A DNA stretch of 29,431 bases from IMG/VR virus record IMGVR_UViG_3300042509_002530, positions 1 to 29,431 of that record, one strand, 5' to 3'. The stretch comes from a virus. This document shows, piece by piece, positions 1 through 7,031 of this stretch (positions are counted from its first letter, which is position 1; every line of letters starts with the position of its first letter). A program made the position numbers and the translations under genes. The notes under the pieces are model-generated. The model was not told where the DNA came from and did no database searches. It saw nothing but the letters and a program-made list of their open reading frames with translations.

Positions 1-152
1 ATATAGACGCAGGTTAGGACACCAGCAATAATACTGATTATCCCGCCTGCTACCCTAATAGACGCTTCTATTTCTGGCAGCATACTTACTATAAATCCTG
101 TAGTCGAAATAATCGTTCCAAATATTCCGTGACTGGTAGCGTTGTCGTTCAT
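1..152 (-). CDS. Holin-like small membrane protein (3' part beyond window)
   Basis: The reading frame starts at an ATG at 152, inside an ATGA overlap with the stop of the preceding gene, and runs open to the window edge, giving about 50 visible residues. After a short polar start (MNDNATSHG) there are two hydrophobic stretches, roughly residues 10-25 and 33-49, separated by a short segment with Pro-Glu and Glu residues. Two short membrane segments at the end of a tail-fibre cluster is the usual layout and place of a phage holin, which forms the membrane hole for lysis. The rest of the protein is not visible and no endolysin can be seen, so holin is an inference from topology and position; another small membrane protein is possible. 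Confidence 0.5.
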   Translation of the reverse strand, partial: MNDNATSHGIFGTIISTTGFIVSMLPEIEASIRVAGGIISIIAGVLTCVY

Positions 153-571
153 CCGTTTAGAATGTTAAATGCCTCTGTAACTGTTTCCGAAAAAGAAAAT
201 GGTGGGATGCCCCAATCTTCTTTTGGTTGATTATTCTGAACGTATTCAGCAAGAATCATATTAGTCCACAATCTTACAGCATCAAGTTTTGGACTTACTT
301 TTCCTGCCGCTTGAAGTTGCGCCGTAAGGTCAAGTAGCGTTACTAATTGCGTTGGCCCGTAACCTTCTTTCTCCAGCCAAGCGTTTGCTGTATAAGTCGC
401 GGGTGGTGGAATGATCCAATATCCCGGCCCCCATATTGCGTCTGGCGTAGGTTGTGGAGGAGTTAGCTCATACTCTCCAAGTTTGGGATTGCTTGTCTCT
501 ACCCAAAGATCAATAGTTTCTTGCGCGATGTCTTTGCGTTCAAATGTTGTTTTGTTGAAATAGTTAGGCAT
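149..571 (-). CDS. Hypothetical protein of the tail-fibre end of the cluster
   Basis: A 140-residue protein I do not recognise. It is soluble-looking, with a proline- and tryptophan-rich middle (around residues 35-62, with PPQPTPDAIWGPGYW) and no signal peptide or membrane segment. It overlaps the LamG-protein gene before it by 8 bases and the holin-like gene after it by an ATGA, so it is translated within the same unit. Its DNA is clearly richer in A and T than the capsid and tape-measure genes, a trait shared with other genes of the distal-tail region and suggesting recent exchange. Its place between a lectin-like protein and a holin-like protein would fit a fibre accessory or chaperone role, but nothing in the sequence shows this. 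Confidence 0.75.
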   Translation of the reverse strand: MPNYFNKTTFERKDIAQETIDLWVETSNPKLGEYELTPPQPTPDAIWGPGYWIIPPPATYTANAWLEKEGYGPTQLVTLLDLTAQLQAAGKVSPKLDAVRLWTNMILAEYVQNNQPKEDWGIPPFSFSETVTEAFNILNG

Positions 572-1202
572 AGACTCTTGGATGGGTTGCTACTGTGGCG
601 GAATTGTTGTTGGTAATTGTCAAGCCTCCTTTGGCGTCGATGAGGTCGCGGATTAACGGGGCGTAAAAGACAAGGCTCTGCGGGCGCACCTTGTCGCAGG
701 TCATTCCTTTGGCGAGGGATGCTACTTCGGCGGCGGTGAGGGCTGCGTTCCAGATGCCGACTTCGGCGATCAATCCATTCATTCTATTAGTTGCAGCCAC
801 TGCATTTGCGCCAATTTGAGATCGAGTTAAAATAATATTATTTTGAGTGCTTGTATTTGTTGAGCTATTTCCACCATTGATATATGCAGTTCTATTATTT
901 AAACCTGTCCATACTCCTGCCGCGTGGTTCCATGTGTTTGCGGTATATCCTGCGGTAGTATATGCAATATGTAATAACCCAGGCCCTCCAAAATCAAACG
1001 CTCCAACAGGATCTCCTGCATTTGCACCAAAAATGGCAAGTGCAAAATAATTAGCTGCTGCGGCGGAGACAGAGACCAAATAGTCGCTTGTAGTAGTCTG
1101 GCTTGCGTTAAACCAGCAAGCCATGGTTAGTGGAGGCCCACTTACCGGAGAACTTGTCATGCTCAAATACTGACTGCTCGCCGATGTGAAATTGTAAGCC
1201 AT
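564..1202 (-). CDS. LamG/concanavalin A-like lectin domain protein, probable receptor-binding tail protein
   Basis: The 212-residue protein begins with the usual opening of a laminin-G-like jelly-roll domain (YNFTSASSQYLSM, then LTMACWFNAS at 26-34). It continues with WNHAAGVWTGLNNRTAYINGG (91-111, written here in part) and closes with IGAN...NRMNGLIAEVGIWNAALTAAEVASLAKG (130-166), the standard end of LamG_3 domains. Such domains bind sugars or surface proteins, and in phage tails they usually serve host recognition. A short tail of about 45 residues follows. The gene lies 1 base downstream of the previous gene. The GC content drops in the middle of the gene, consistent with domain exchange. 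The domain call is strong; the receptor-binding role is inferred from the tail context. Confidence 0.85.
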   Translation of the reverse strand: MAYNFTSASSQYLSMTSSPVSGPPLTMACWFNASQTTTSDYLVSVSAAAANYFALAIFGANAGDPVGAFDFGGPGLLHIAYTTAGYTANTWNHAAGVWTGLNNRTAYINGGNSSTNTSTQNNIILTRSQIGANAVAATNRMNGLIAEVGIWNAALTAAEVASLAKGMTCDKVRPQSLVFYAPLIRDLIDAKGGLTITNNNSATVATHPRVYA

Positions 1203-1203
1203 A

Positions 1204-1716
1204 TCAAGCCATGCTCCTTACTTCGACGGCGATGAGTTCGGCATCACCTGTCATGGTGTCGTTGGTGGCATCGCTGCCGACGCGAGAAATTCTGATGCGG
1301 TAAGGCTCACCAACCGCCACGCTGTCGATTGTGGAGAGTGAGATGCTGGTGGTGCTGGGAATGCCGCTTGTGCCGTTTGCCGTTCCATTTCCTTCGGCTG
1401 CGGTGTCGAAGCTGTCGGCATCGAGGTCGGTGTTGCCGCGCTCCAATGCTACGCGCCAGCGCACATTGCCGGTGGTAGCGGTGGTCGCCATCCATGCGAT
1501 TCGCACGCTCAAGCCGCTGGCGAGGTCTGCCGCTTCGGGGATGATTGACGGGAAGATCGCGCTCTCGATGGTGGCATCGTCAAAATCGAGGACGGCAACC
1601 GAGTTGCGCGTGTCGAGCGTGGCAAACAGAGTCGCTGGCGGCGAGCTATGGCGCGGGGTGAATACGGCGAGGGTCTTTGTGCCGGATGCACCGGAGAGGA
1701 TGGGTGTGGCGATCAT
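1204..1716 (-). CDS. Putative tail protein, beta-rich
   Basis: A 170-residue protein without membrane segments, rich in Ala, Thr, Ser and short beta-prone stretches. The pattern VRIAWMATTATTGNVRWRVALERG (residues about 71-94, given in part) followed by a closing EPYRIRISRVGSDATNDTMTGDAEL resembles phage virion proteins that hold an Ig-like or jelly-roll sandwich. It starts with an ATG at 1716, three bases after the stop of the preceding fibre-module gene and one base before the LamG gene, so the three are translated together. I do not recognise a named family. A structural role in the tail tip or fibre is inferred from neighbours. Confidence 0.7.
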   Translation of the reverse strand: MIATPILSGASGTKTLAVFTPRHSSPPATLFATLDTRNSVAVLDFDDATIESAIFPSIIPEAADLASGLSVRIAWMATTATTGNVRWRVALERGNTDLDADSFDTAAEGNGTANGTSGIPSTTSISLSTIDSVAVGEPYRIRISRVGSDATNDTMTGDAELIAVEVRSMA

Positions 1717-1719
1717 GGT

Positions 1720-2094
1720 TTAGCTGTAAGAAAGTGAGGTTCTGGAAGACCACGCGCCGGTGGCGCTGGATTCGGTGCTGGTGGTCCCTGCGGCGTTGAA
1801 GATGGTTCGGGAGATTTCCCAGTTGGCGCTGTCGTAGACGCTGCCGGTGTTGGGGAATTCCGAGTAAAGGAGAAAGCCGAGGTAGGTAGTGGTGCCGTCG
1901 CTTGAGAGGTCGAAGGCCCAGACGCGGTCGGGGGCGTCTTTGGTGCCGGCAAGTTTGTATATTTCGCCTGTCGCAGGATTGCGGCTGTAAAGACGGCGGT
2001 CGGCGTGGTTGATGGCGATCTCGCCGAGGGCGAGAGTTGGCGGAATTGCTCCGCTCTGGACCGACTTTTTCGGAATGATGGTTGGATTTGGCAT
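1720..2094 (-). CDS. Short tail-fibre module protein
   Basis: A 124-residue protein with two recognisable parts. The N-terminal half has LALGEIAINHADRRLYSRN (about residues 21-39), the GEIA(I/V)N...LY.R signature found in many phage fibre and hyaluronidase-like proteins where the fibre meets the virion. The C-terminal 65 residues (AFDLSSDGTTTYLGF ... AAGTTST ... WSSRTSLSYS) are clearly similar to the last 65 residues of the long fibre protein at 3353-5002, so the module was duplicated inside this cluster. It follows a large GC-rich hairpin and starts with ATG at 2094. A role as fibre tip or attachment piece is likely but inferred. Confidence 0.75.
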   Translation of the reverse strand: MPNPTIIPKKSVQSGAIPPTLALGEIAINHADRRLYSRNPATGEIYKLAGTKDAPDRVWAFDLSSDGTTTYLGFLLYSEFPNTGSVYDSANWEISRTIFNAAGTTSTESSATGAWSSRTSLSYS

Positions 2095-2125
2095 GGGCCT
2101 TTTTTTATTCAGCGGAAATTTTAAA

Positions 2126-2168
2126 CTCCCCCGCTTGGCGAGGCGGCATAGGCCGCCCCGCCGGGGAG
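2126..2168 (-). terminator. Large GC-rich hairpin, possible terminator
   Basis: Three paired segments nest around an ATAG loop: 2126-2131 with 2163-2168, 2137-2140 with 2159-2162, and 2142-2147 with 2152-2157, giving 16 base pairs with one mismatch and a five-base bulge. On the minus strand it follows the stop of the fibre gene at 2178 and is followed by TTTAAAATTT, which is only a weak T tract. It may end or attenuate transcription between two fibre genes, or be a mobile palindromic repeat. Confidence 0.5.
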
Positions 2169-2177
2169 TGGTTGCGG

Positions 2178-3071
2178 TTAGTAGGTGCCGCCGTCGATGC
2201 TGGCCTCGAGGCTGTCTAGGCGAGCGTCGAGCGCGTCGTCTGCACTGGCGCGGGCGGTTGCCTCGCTAGTGATGTTCGTCTGCAAGCTGGTGTCGGCGCT
2301 GGCGCGGGTTGTCGCTTCAGCGGTGATGTTGGACTGAAGAGTCGTGTCAGCGCTGGAGCGTGTGCTTGCTTCGGCGGTGATGTTCGACTGCAGAGTCGTG
2401 TCGGCGGCTGCGCGTGCGGACTCTTCGGCGTTGATGTCGGCCTCTGCTGCGGTGACGCGGGTGGCGAGGGCTGTCGCGGCGGACTCAACGGTGTCGATGC
2501 GGCCACCGAGGGCGGTGTCGGCATTCGTGCGGCTCGTCACTTCGGCTGCGAGCGCGGCGTTGTTCGATGTGACATAACCTGCGAATGCGGAATCGTTGGT
2601 CGTGTCGACCGAATTGATCAATGTGACGATCTCGGCGAAGCTGTCTTTGTCGGCATCAGCGGCGGAGAGGATCGCATCGATGCGGCCTTTTTCAGTCGTG
2701 ATCTTGCCGTCGAGGGTCGTGTCTGCCGAGCTACGAGCGGAAGCTTCTGAGCTGATCGCGGCGGCGCGGTCGATGATCTCTTGAGCGAGGTTTGCGGCTA
2801 CAACGCCTTCGGCTGCGGTGGCGCGGCTGATCTCGTTATTGAGGTTTGTCGTGAGGGTCGAATCCGCTGCGGAGCGAAGCGAGGCCTCGGCTGCTACGGC
2901 GTCAGAAACGAAGGTCTTCTTAGCGAAGACATGCTCGCCGCCGATTGGCAGGACGCCTTCGGCTGTGCCGATGAAAAATGACTTATTTGTGGAGTCGAAG
3001 GCTACTTCCCCGACTTGAAGCGAGACCGGCGTGCCGGAACCGCGTTTGATGCGAATGATAGGATTAGGCAT
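2178..3071 (-). CDS. Tail fibre protein with coiled-coil repeats
   Basis: A 297-residue protein. The start (MPNPIIRIKRGSGTP, then LQVGEVAFDSTNKSFFIGT at about 18-36) is the GEVAF-type virion-attachment module also seen, more weakly, in the 124-residue gene that follows. The rest is almost free of Pro, Gly and aromatic residues and is made of EASARSSADTTL-like units. Near the C-terminus (225-278) three units of 18 residues are almost identical. Regular Ala/Leu/Ile positions indicate a long trimeric coiled coil, as in phage fibre shafts. There is no visible globular tip, so receptor contact may come from the following LamG or module proteins. The upstream leader carries TTTGACA and an A/C-rich stretch instead of a Shine-Dalgarno site. 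Confidence 0.85.
   Translation of the reverse strand: MPNPIIRIKRGSGTPVSLQVGEVAFDSTNKSFFIGTAEGVLPIGGEHVFAKKTFVSDAVAAEASLRSAADSTLTTNLNNEISRATAAEGVVAANLAQEIIDRAAAISSEASARSSADTTLDGKITTEKGRIDAILSAADADKDSFAEIVTLINSVDTTNDSAFAGYVTSNNAALAAEVTSRTNADTALGGRIDTVESAATALATRVTAAEADINAEESARAAADTTLQSNITAEASTRSSADTTLQSNITAEATTRASADTSLQTNITSEATARASADDALDARLDSLEASIDGGTY
2238..2399 (-). repeat. Three tandem 54-bp units coding 18-residue shaft repeats
   Basis: Residues 225-278 of the fibre protein read as three consecutive units of the form TTLQSNITAEASTRSSAD, differing at few positions. More degenerate copies lie upstream in the same gene (around ADTTLDGKITTEK and ADSTLTTNLNNE). The units code a coiled-coil shaft, and their number could change by slippage or recombination, altering fibre length. 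Confidence 0.8.
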
Positions 3072-3128
3072 GACTAATTAGGTGGTGTTGGTGGTTTTGG
3101 TTTTGGCTGTTCGTGGTGGGGTGAGTTG

Positions 3129-3356
3129 TCAAAAATTGCCAGCGTCGATGACGGGGATCATGAGTGCGTAGGCGGCTGCGGTGGTGCTCCAGCGGTAGGG
3201 CATCCCCTCGTCAAGGGCCATGTAGAGGCGGTCCGGCTTTCCGCTGCTCGGAAAGCTCGAGCGGCTCGGGTATTCGACGATGACGGCGGGGAGTGTGAGG
3301 TCGAACGATGAGAGATCGAGCGTCTGCCGGATGTTGGATTCGCTGATCGTTGTCAT
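3129..3356 (-). CDS. Small fibre-associated protein
   Basis: A 75-residue protein beginning MTTISESNIRQTLDLSSF. Its second half has GKPDRLYMALDEGMPYRW (about residues 39-56) followed by STTAAAY, resembling the G.iY.a.d....YRW...aY module that many phage fibre proteins use as a short beta repeat. It starts inside an ATGA overlap with the long fibre gene and ends just before the TTTGACA-bearing leader of the coiled-coil fibre gene. It may be a free-standing piece of a once larger fibre or a small connector. No enzymatic motif is visible. Confidence 0.65.
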   Translation of the reverse strand: MTTISESNIRQTLDLSSFDLTLPAVIVEYPSRSSFPSSGKPDRLYMALDEGMPYRWSTTAAAYALMIPVIDAGNF

Positions 3357-5002
3357 GAGTAGGCGAGCGATGTGCGGTTAGCCCACGAGCCGACGGCGGT
3401 GGTGGTGGCGAGGATTTGGCCGGCGGCGTTGAGGGTGCTGCGGCGGATGGTCCAGGTGGTGGCGGTCTCGGGCAGGGCTGGCGCGGCGGGGCGGTTGGCG
3501 TTGAGGAGGCGGCCGCTGTAGGTGGTGAGGCCGTTGGCGCTGATGTCGAAGGCGTAGAGGTAGAGGGTGGGATCGATCGGCGGCTGGACGGTGCGGAGGC
3601 CGAGCGCGGTGCAACTGATCTGCATTCCGCTGGCGGGCGGCGCGTCGAATGTGATGGTGCCGGTGGCTTCGCTGACGAGGTAGTCGGTGGTGGGGGTTTG
3701 CGCGACGCCGTTGAGGGCGACGAGGACATGCTCGGGATCGCTGCTGACTAGGCCGTCGATCGGGAAGGTGGTCGAGACGCCGTCGCCGATGCGGACCGTG
3801 GTGTTGATCGAGAGTCCGGGGGCAGCGGCGATGATGTAGGACGAAAGGCCGGTTATCTCGGTGGCGGCGTGGGTGTGGACCGTGTCGGCTTTGCTGGCGA
3901 ACTCGGCGGAAACCCAGAGGTCATAAGCAGGCGAACCAAGCTCAGGGCGGAAGAGCGCCCAGGAAAAGTGACCGGGGGGATAACCGGGGTTATTCGGGTT
4001 CGAAACTCTTTTGTAGAGGAGGCCGTCGGTGTAAGTGACGACATCGCCGTATGTGTAGTCGAGGCCGTTGTTATAATCTCCGCGATAGGTGACAGGCTCA
4101 GGCTGGAGGGCGGTGTCGGCGAGAGCGCCTTGGGCGGCGGTGGCTTTGCCGTCGAGTTGGGTCTGGAGCGATCCGATGCTGGCGGCTGCCTCGGCGATGG
4201 AGTCGAGAGAGGCAGGGTCCAGATTCGCGGCGAGGTAGTCGATCCTCTGGCCGAGGGCGGTGTCTTCGGTGGCAAGGGCGGCGAGGTCGGCATCGAGGCC
4301 GGTGATCTCGCTCTTGAGGTGCGTGTGGGCGGAAGGTGCGAAGGTGCTCGGCTTGCCGGTCAGGGATGACCAATCGACGGGCGGGGAGACGGCGACGACG
4401 GCAGAGGCGAAATCGGTGATCTGCGACGCGGTGTGCGTGTGAGCGGTCGCCGGGAAGGTGGCGGGCTTGTTGAGGACGCTGTCCCAAGTGGGCGGCGGGG
4501 CGAGTTCGGCGATGGCCTGCGCGGTGCGCAGGGGCGTCATCCACTTTTCGTTGTCGGTGCCTGCGGTGGCTTCGGCTTGGGTGGCTTTGCCGTCTGGCAG
4601 CGCGGCGGGGGTAGCTTCGTCGCCGAGGATGACGGAGTTTTGAACTTCGACTTGGAGCGTGGCGGTGCGCAATGCCTGGCTCGGAGCTGTCCAGCGGATT
4701 TCGAGATAGGCGCTGATGCTGGCAGGATCGGAAGAAAATGCGGCCTCGACCGGGACAGTATTCAGATCGAGGATGGTTTGGCCGGGGGCCGCCAGAGCGA
4801 GAAAGTTGGAGTCAGAAAAAGAGGTCTTGAGTGCGACGGTGGTCTGCGTGCCTGCGACGGGCGATACGGCCACGCCGTTCTCCACGAAGATGACTTCAAT
4901 GGGAACTTGGTCGCGGCGTTTTAAGACGAGCGATTGCAACGCGACATTCGACGCGGCGGACTTCACGAAGCGCCGGTTTTTTTGGTCGAGGAAGAGTTTC
5001 AT
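3353..5002 (-). CDS. Long tail fibre protein
   Basis: A modular fibre of 549 residues if the ATG at 5002 is used (MKLFLDQKNRRF); a TTG at 5029 would add nine residues. The N-terminal ~130 residues look like a virion-binding beta domain. Then three AHTH/VHTH...(S/T)(Q/E)IT motifs occur (AHTHTASQITDF, AHTHLKSEITGL, VHTHAATEITGL), typical of trimeric phage fibres in which HxH pairs can bind a metal ion along the axis. A segment beginning IGDGVSTTFPIDGL forms a common fibre domain (the GDG..TTF...V.LNGV.Q.P..DY pattern). The last 65 residues repeat in the short protein at 1720-2094. The leader holds TTTGACA 21 bases before the ATG. Fibre identity is firm; the receptor is unknown. Confidence 0.88.
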   Translation of the reverse strand: MKLFLDQKNRRFVKSAASNVALQSLVLKRRDQVPIEVIFVENGVAVSPVAGTQTTVALKTSFSDSNFLALAAPGQTILDLNTVPVEAAFSSDPASISAYLEIRWTAPSQALRTATLQVEVQNSVILGDEATPAALPDGKATQAEATAGTDNEKWMTPLRTAQAIAELAPPPTWDSVLNKPATFPATAHTHTASQITDFASAVVAVSPPVDWSSLTGKPSTFAPSAHTHLKSEITGLDADLAALATEDTALGQRIDYLAANLDPASLDSIAEAAASIGSLQTQLDGKATAAQGALADTALQPEPVTYRGDYNNGLDYTYGDVVTYTDGLLYKRVSNPNNPGYPPGHFSWALFRPELGSPAYDLWVSAEFASKADTVHTHAATEITGLSSYIIAAAPGLSINTTVRIGDGVSTTFPIDGLVSSDPEHVLVALNGVAQTPTTDYLVSEATGTITFDAPPASGMQISCTALGLRTVQPPIDPTLYLYAFDISANGLTTYSGRLLNANRPAAPALPETATTWTIRRSTLNAAGQILATTTAVGSWANRTSLAYS

Positions 5003-5047
5003 GCCGCTTGACCGAGCGGCGGGTGTCAAATCGGGAGGACTTCCGAG

Positions 5048-5350
5048 CTATTGCTGGAGCGGTTCGGAGACTGGTTCCCATTTACCGAGGGGGCATCGCT
5101 CGGTTGCCATGCGGAGCTTGGCCCAGGTCGAGCAACCGCACTTGCGGCAACGGCCCGTGGCGTTGAGTGCGGTGGCGTCCCATTCGGGACAGGCGCGGCA
5201 GGTTGCTTCGCGGCTGGCGAGTGCTTCGGGTGAGGTGGTCGCGAAGCCTGATGATGCGAAGCGGTGGCCTGCCTGCATAGCGGAGCGCATTTGGCGGTGC
5301 GTATCGCGTAACGATTCTGGCATTTTGGCTAAAAAGTCCTCGTAGGTCAT
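5048..5350 (-). CDS. Small zinc-ribbon-like tail-region protein
   Basis: Starting at the ATG at 5350, which lies in an ATGA overlap with the preceding stop, the protein has 100 residues; upstream starts exist in the frame but would overlap that gene more. The C-terminal half has six cysteines arranged C51-x2-C54, C68-x2-C71-x-C73 and C86 followed by PLGKW. This C-x2-C...CxKCGC...CP.GKW pattern is common in small phage proteins of tail clusters and suggests one bound zinc ion. The N-terminal half (MTYEDFLAKMPESLRDTHRQ) looks helical. The role is unknown; a tail-assembly or regulatory function would both fit. Confidence 0.75.
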   Translation of the reverse strand: MTYEDFLAKMPESLRDTHRQMRSAMQAGHRFASSGFATTSPEALASREATCRACPEWDATALNATGRCRKCGCSTWAKLRMATERCPLGKWEPVSEPLQQ

Positions 5351-5916
5351 GACACGGTGACGGTGAAATTGAACTCCGTTGGGCCGCCCATGAATGGCGG
5401 CACGCATTGCACGGAGATGGTCATGGGATACACGCCTCGAGGATCGAGACTTGTGATGATTTGAATTGCCTCATCATTCACCCCACACAAATCAGGGTAT
5501 CCCTCGAACTCAAATTCAAATATCCCAGAAACAAACAGGTGCAAAGTCCAGCAACACGGATGCAAAGGAGGAGCGCCAAAAAAGCCATATCCAGCTCTAT
5601 AAAGGTTTATTAAGTATAATCGCTGGTTTATTGGTCCCGGCCCAAACCCATCCCAAGAATCGGAGCAAGTGCGCGGCGGAATGTTTGGAAATGGAACAAG
5701 ATTGCAATTGTCTGAAGGGCAAATTATCGGAGGATATTGAAATTCTTCTGTGATATCGACTTGATCCCCAGTAAGTGAAAATGTGAAATTTCCAGAAAAT
5801 GGCGCGCAATCACGGCACGGCTGGAAGTCCTGTGACCCACAACACGCGCAATTCACAGCGCGGAGGCCGTCGGTTTTGATTTTGATGGCTCCGGATGATG
5901 TGCGGCCGAGGGTCAT
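5347..5916 (-). CDS. Cysteine-rich protein of the distal tail region
   Basis: A 189-residue protein I do not recognise. It opens MTLGRTSSGAIKIKTDGLRAV (first 21 residues, partly quoted) and then has a dense cysteine cluster NCACCGSQDFQPCRDC, with further pairs later (ICPSDNC, HPCCW). The middle is rich in aromatic residues and Pro, with beta-prone segments, so several disulfides or a metal cluster are plausible. There is no signal peptide. Its AT content is clearly higher than that of the neighbouring tape measure gene. It sits between distal tail proteins and fibre genes, immediately downstream of a host-type repeat, which suggests an accessory or recently acquired virion protein. Confidence 0.75.
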   Translation of the reverse strand: MTLGRTSSGAIKIKTDGLRAVNCACCGSQDFQPCRDCAPFSGNFTFSLTGDQVDITEEFQYPPIICPSDNCNLVPFPNIPPRTCSDSWDGFGPGPINQRLYLINLYRAGYGFFGAPPLHPCCWTLHLFVSGIFEFEFEGYPDLCGVNDEAIQIITSLDPRGVYPMTISVQCVPPFMGGPTEFNFTVTVS

Positions 5917-5921
5917 GGGAA

Positions 5922-6025
5922 TTTAACCACAGAGGACACAGAGGACACAGAGAGGAAGGCACATAGCTGGGCTGGGATCATTTCAAATCCTCCGTGATCT
6001 CCGTGCTCTCCGTGGTGAAAAATTT
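5922..6025 (+). repeat. Imperfect inverted repeat of the ACAGAGGACACAGAGG type
   Basis: The left arm reads TTTAACCACAGAGGACACAG and continues with the same 9-base unit. The right arm near 5988-6025 reads as its inverted, C/G-shifted counterpart (CTCCGTGATCTCCGTG, then CTCTCCGTGGTGAAAAATTT). A second one-armed copy lies at 16946-16980. Such units are, to my knowledge, frequent between genes in Verrucomicrobiota and some other phyla, where they create spurious TTESTEITE-like peptides. The element fills the 120-base gap between two tail genes and can fold into a long hairpin. Confidence 0.75.
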
Positions 6026-6039
6026 CTTACCGACTCTCA

Positions 6040-6297
6040 TCAGCATTCCTCCGTTGAGATCCAAGTCAGCGAGCCATTCACCGCGCCGAGGACATGGGTT
6101 CCGCTGCCTGGAACGGCGGGGAGATTCAGGGTTCGTTGGCCGTTTGCGCCTCCTGATACCCATGAGGTGGGAATATCGATGGCGACGGCGTTGAAATTCT
6201 TGTCGAGGTCGGCGCCCTTTAATGAATACGGATAAGCACCACTGGCCGAGGTGTTCGCGGCTTTTGCCAAATCCGCAAAGCTCACTGGTAAATTCAT
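6040..6297 (-). CDS. Small distal tail protein
   Basis: An 85-residue protein beginning MNLPVSFADLAKAANTSASG. It has no cysteine cluster, membrane segment or enzyme motif that I can recognise; the second half (NLPAVPGSGTHVLGAVNGSLTWI) has the short G-N-G-x-L-x-W ending common in phage fibre and baseplate modules. It overlaps the preceding gene by an ATGA, so the two are translationally coupled and likely act together at the tail tip. Only the host-type repeat lies downstream. Confidence 0.7.
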   Translation of the reverse strand: MNLPVSFADLAKAANTSASGAYPYSLKGADLDKNFNAVAIDIPTSWVSGGANGQRTLNLPAVPGSGTHVLGAVNGSLTWISTEEC

Positions 6298-7031
6298 GGC
6301 GTTTGCGGAACTTGAAATTCTCCGAAATCTATGGGATTCGGCATAATTGAAAATGTTGCGCTTGACTCAATAATATCGCCAAAGTTTCGGTATTCATAGG
6401 AATTCCCCTGCGCAAACGCAATCGTTGGAGTCAAAGGAAGGGGGGCATGGTTTCCAGACCACTCTGGAGTTATTCCTGGGAATATTTGGCTGACCGTGAA
6501 GGTGGCACCTTTTAGAGAGGCGCCGGCGGCTATTGTGCCGATACTTCCGATCCCTAAAATTTTAAATTCATCATCATCCGCCGGAGTGGAAATAGTTGAC
6601 GGAGAACTTTTCAGAAAAGGCTTTACGAATTTTTTGTTGGTTATTAAGACAGAAAAAGTTTTTCCGTCGTCTACATAATTAAATGGAGGATTAGCGTCGG
6701 GGTATCTCTTTGTGACTCGAAAAAGTAAGGTCGTTACAGAAAAATTGAGCTCTGTCAGAGTCTGGACCCCCGCTTTGCCAGGCACAATGCCATAAGCCGA
6801 AACGACGGCGGATTGCAGGCCGTTGCCGAGGTCGCGGTATTCTGGCACGCCGTAAACTTTGGCTCCGGTGTCTGCGTCGTCGCCAGGGAACGGGTCGCCC
6901 TCGGTGGCCACCAAGCCATTTTCGGAAATGCTGCCGATAAATTCCTGCTGGATCAAAACGAGCCCGCTGCTCCATGAACGCGTGATGCGGCCGGGCTGCG
7001 GGATCCAATCGTTGATGGCGCTGTAAATCAT
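6294..7031 (-). CDS. Putative distal tail protein
   Basis: A 245-residue protein directly downstream of the tape measure gene with an ATGA overlap, the place normally taken by distal tail or tail-tip proteins of siphophages. The sequence is beta-rich with no enzyme motif: it opens MIYSAINDWIPQPGRITRSW, has a central VLITNKKFVKPFLKSSPSTI and ends in a Phe/Pro-rich tail. The second half of the gene is much richer in A and T than the tape measure. I do not recognise a family. Position supports a hub or adaptor joining tape measure and fibres. Confidence 0.7.
   Translation of the reverse strand: MIYSAINDWIPQPGRITRSWSSGLVLIQQEFIGSISENGLVATEGDPFPGDDADTGAKVYGVPEYRDLGNGLQSAVVSAYGIVPGKAGVQTLTELNFSVTTLLFRVTKRYPDANPPFNYVDDGKTFSVLITNKKFVKPFLKSSPSTISTPADDDEFKILGIGSIGTIAAGASLKGATFTVSQIFPGITPEWSGNHAPLPLTPTIAFAQGNSYEYRNFGDIIESSATFSIMPNPIDFGEFQVPQTP

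Noticed and set aside
5002-5029. TTG at 5029 as start of the long fibre protein
   Set aside because: A GGAAG lies ten bases before it, but the ATG at 5002 gives a normal MKLFLDQ start; the TTG is kept only as an alternative.
5978-6163. Small minus-strand frame with a TTESTEITEDL-like end
   Set aside because: This peptide is a typical translation of the ACGGAGA-type intergenic repeat and not a gene.
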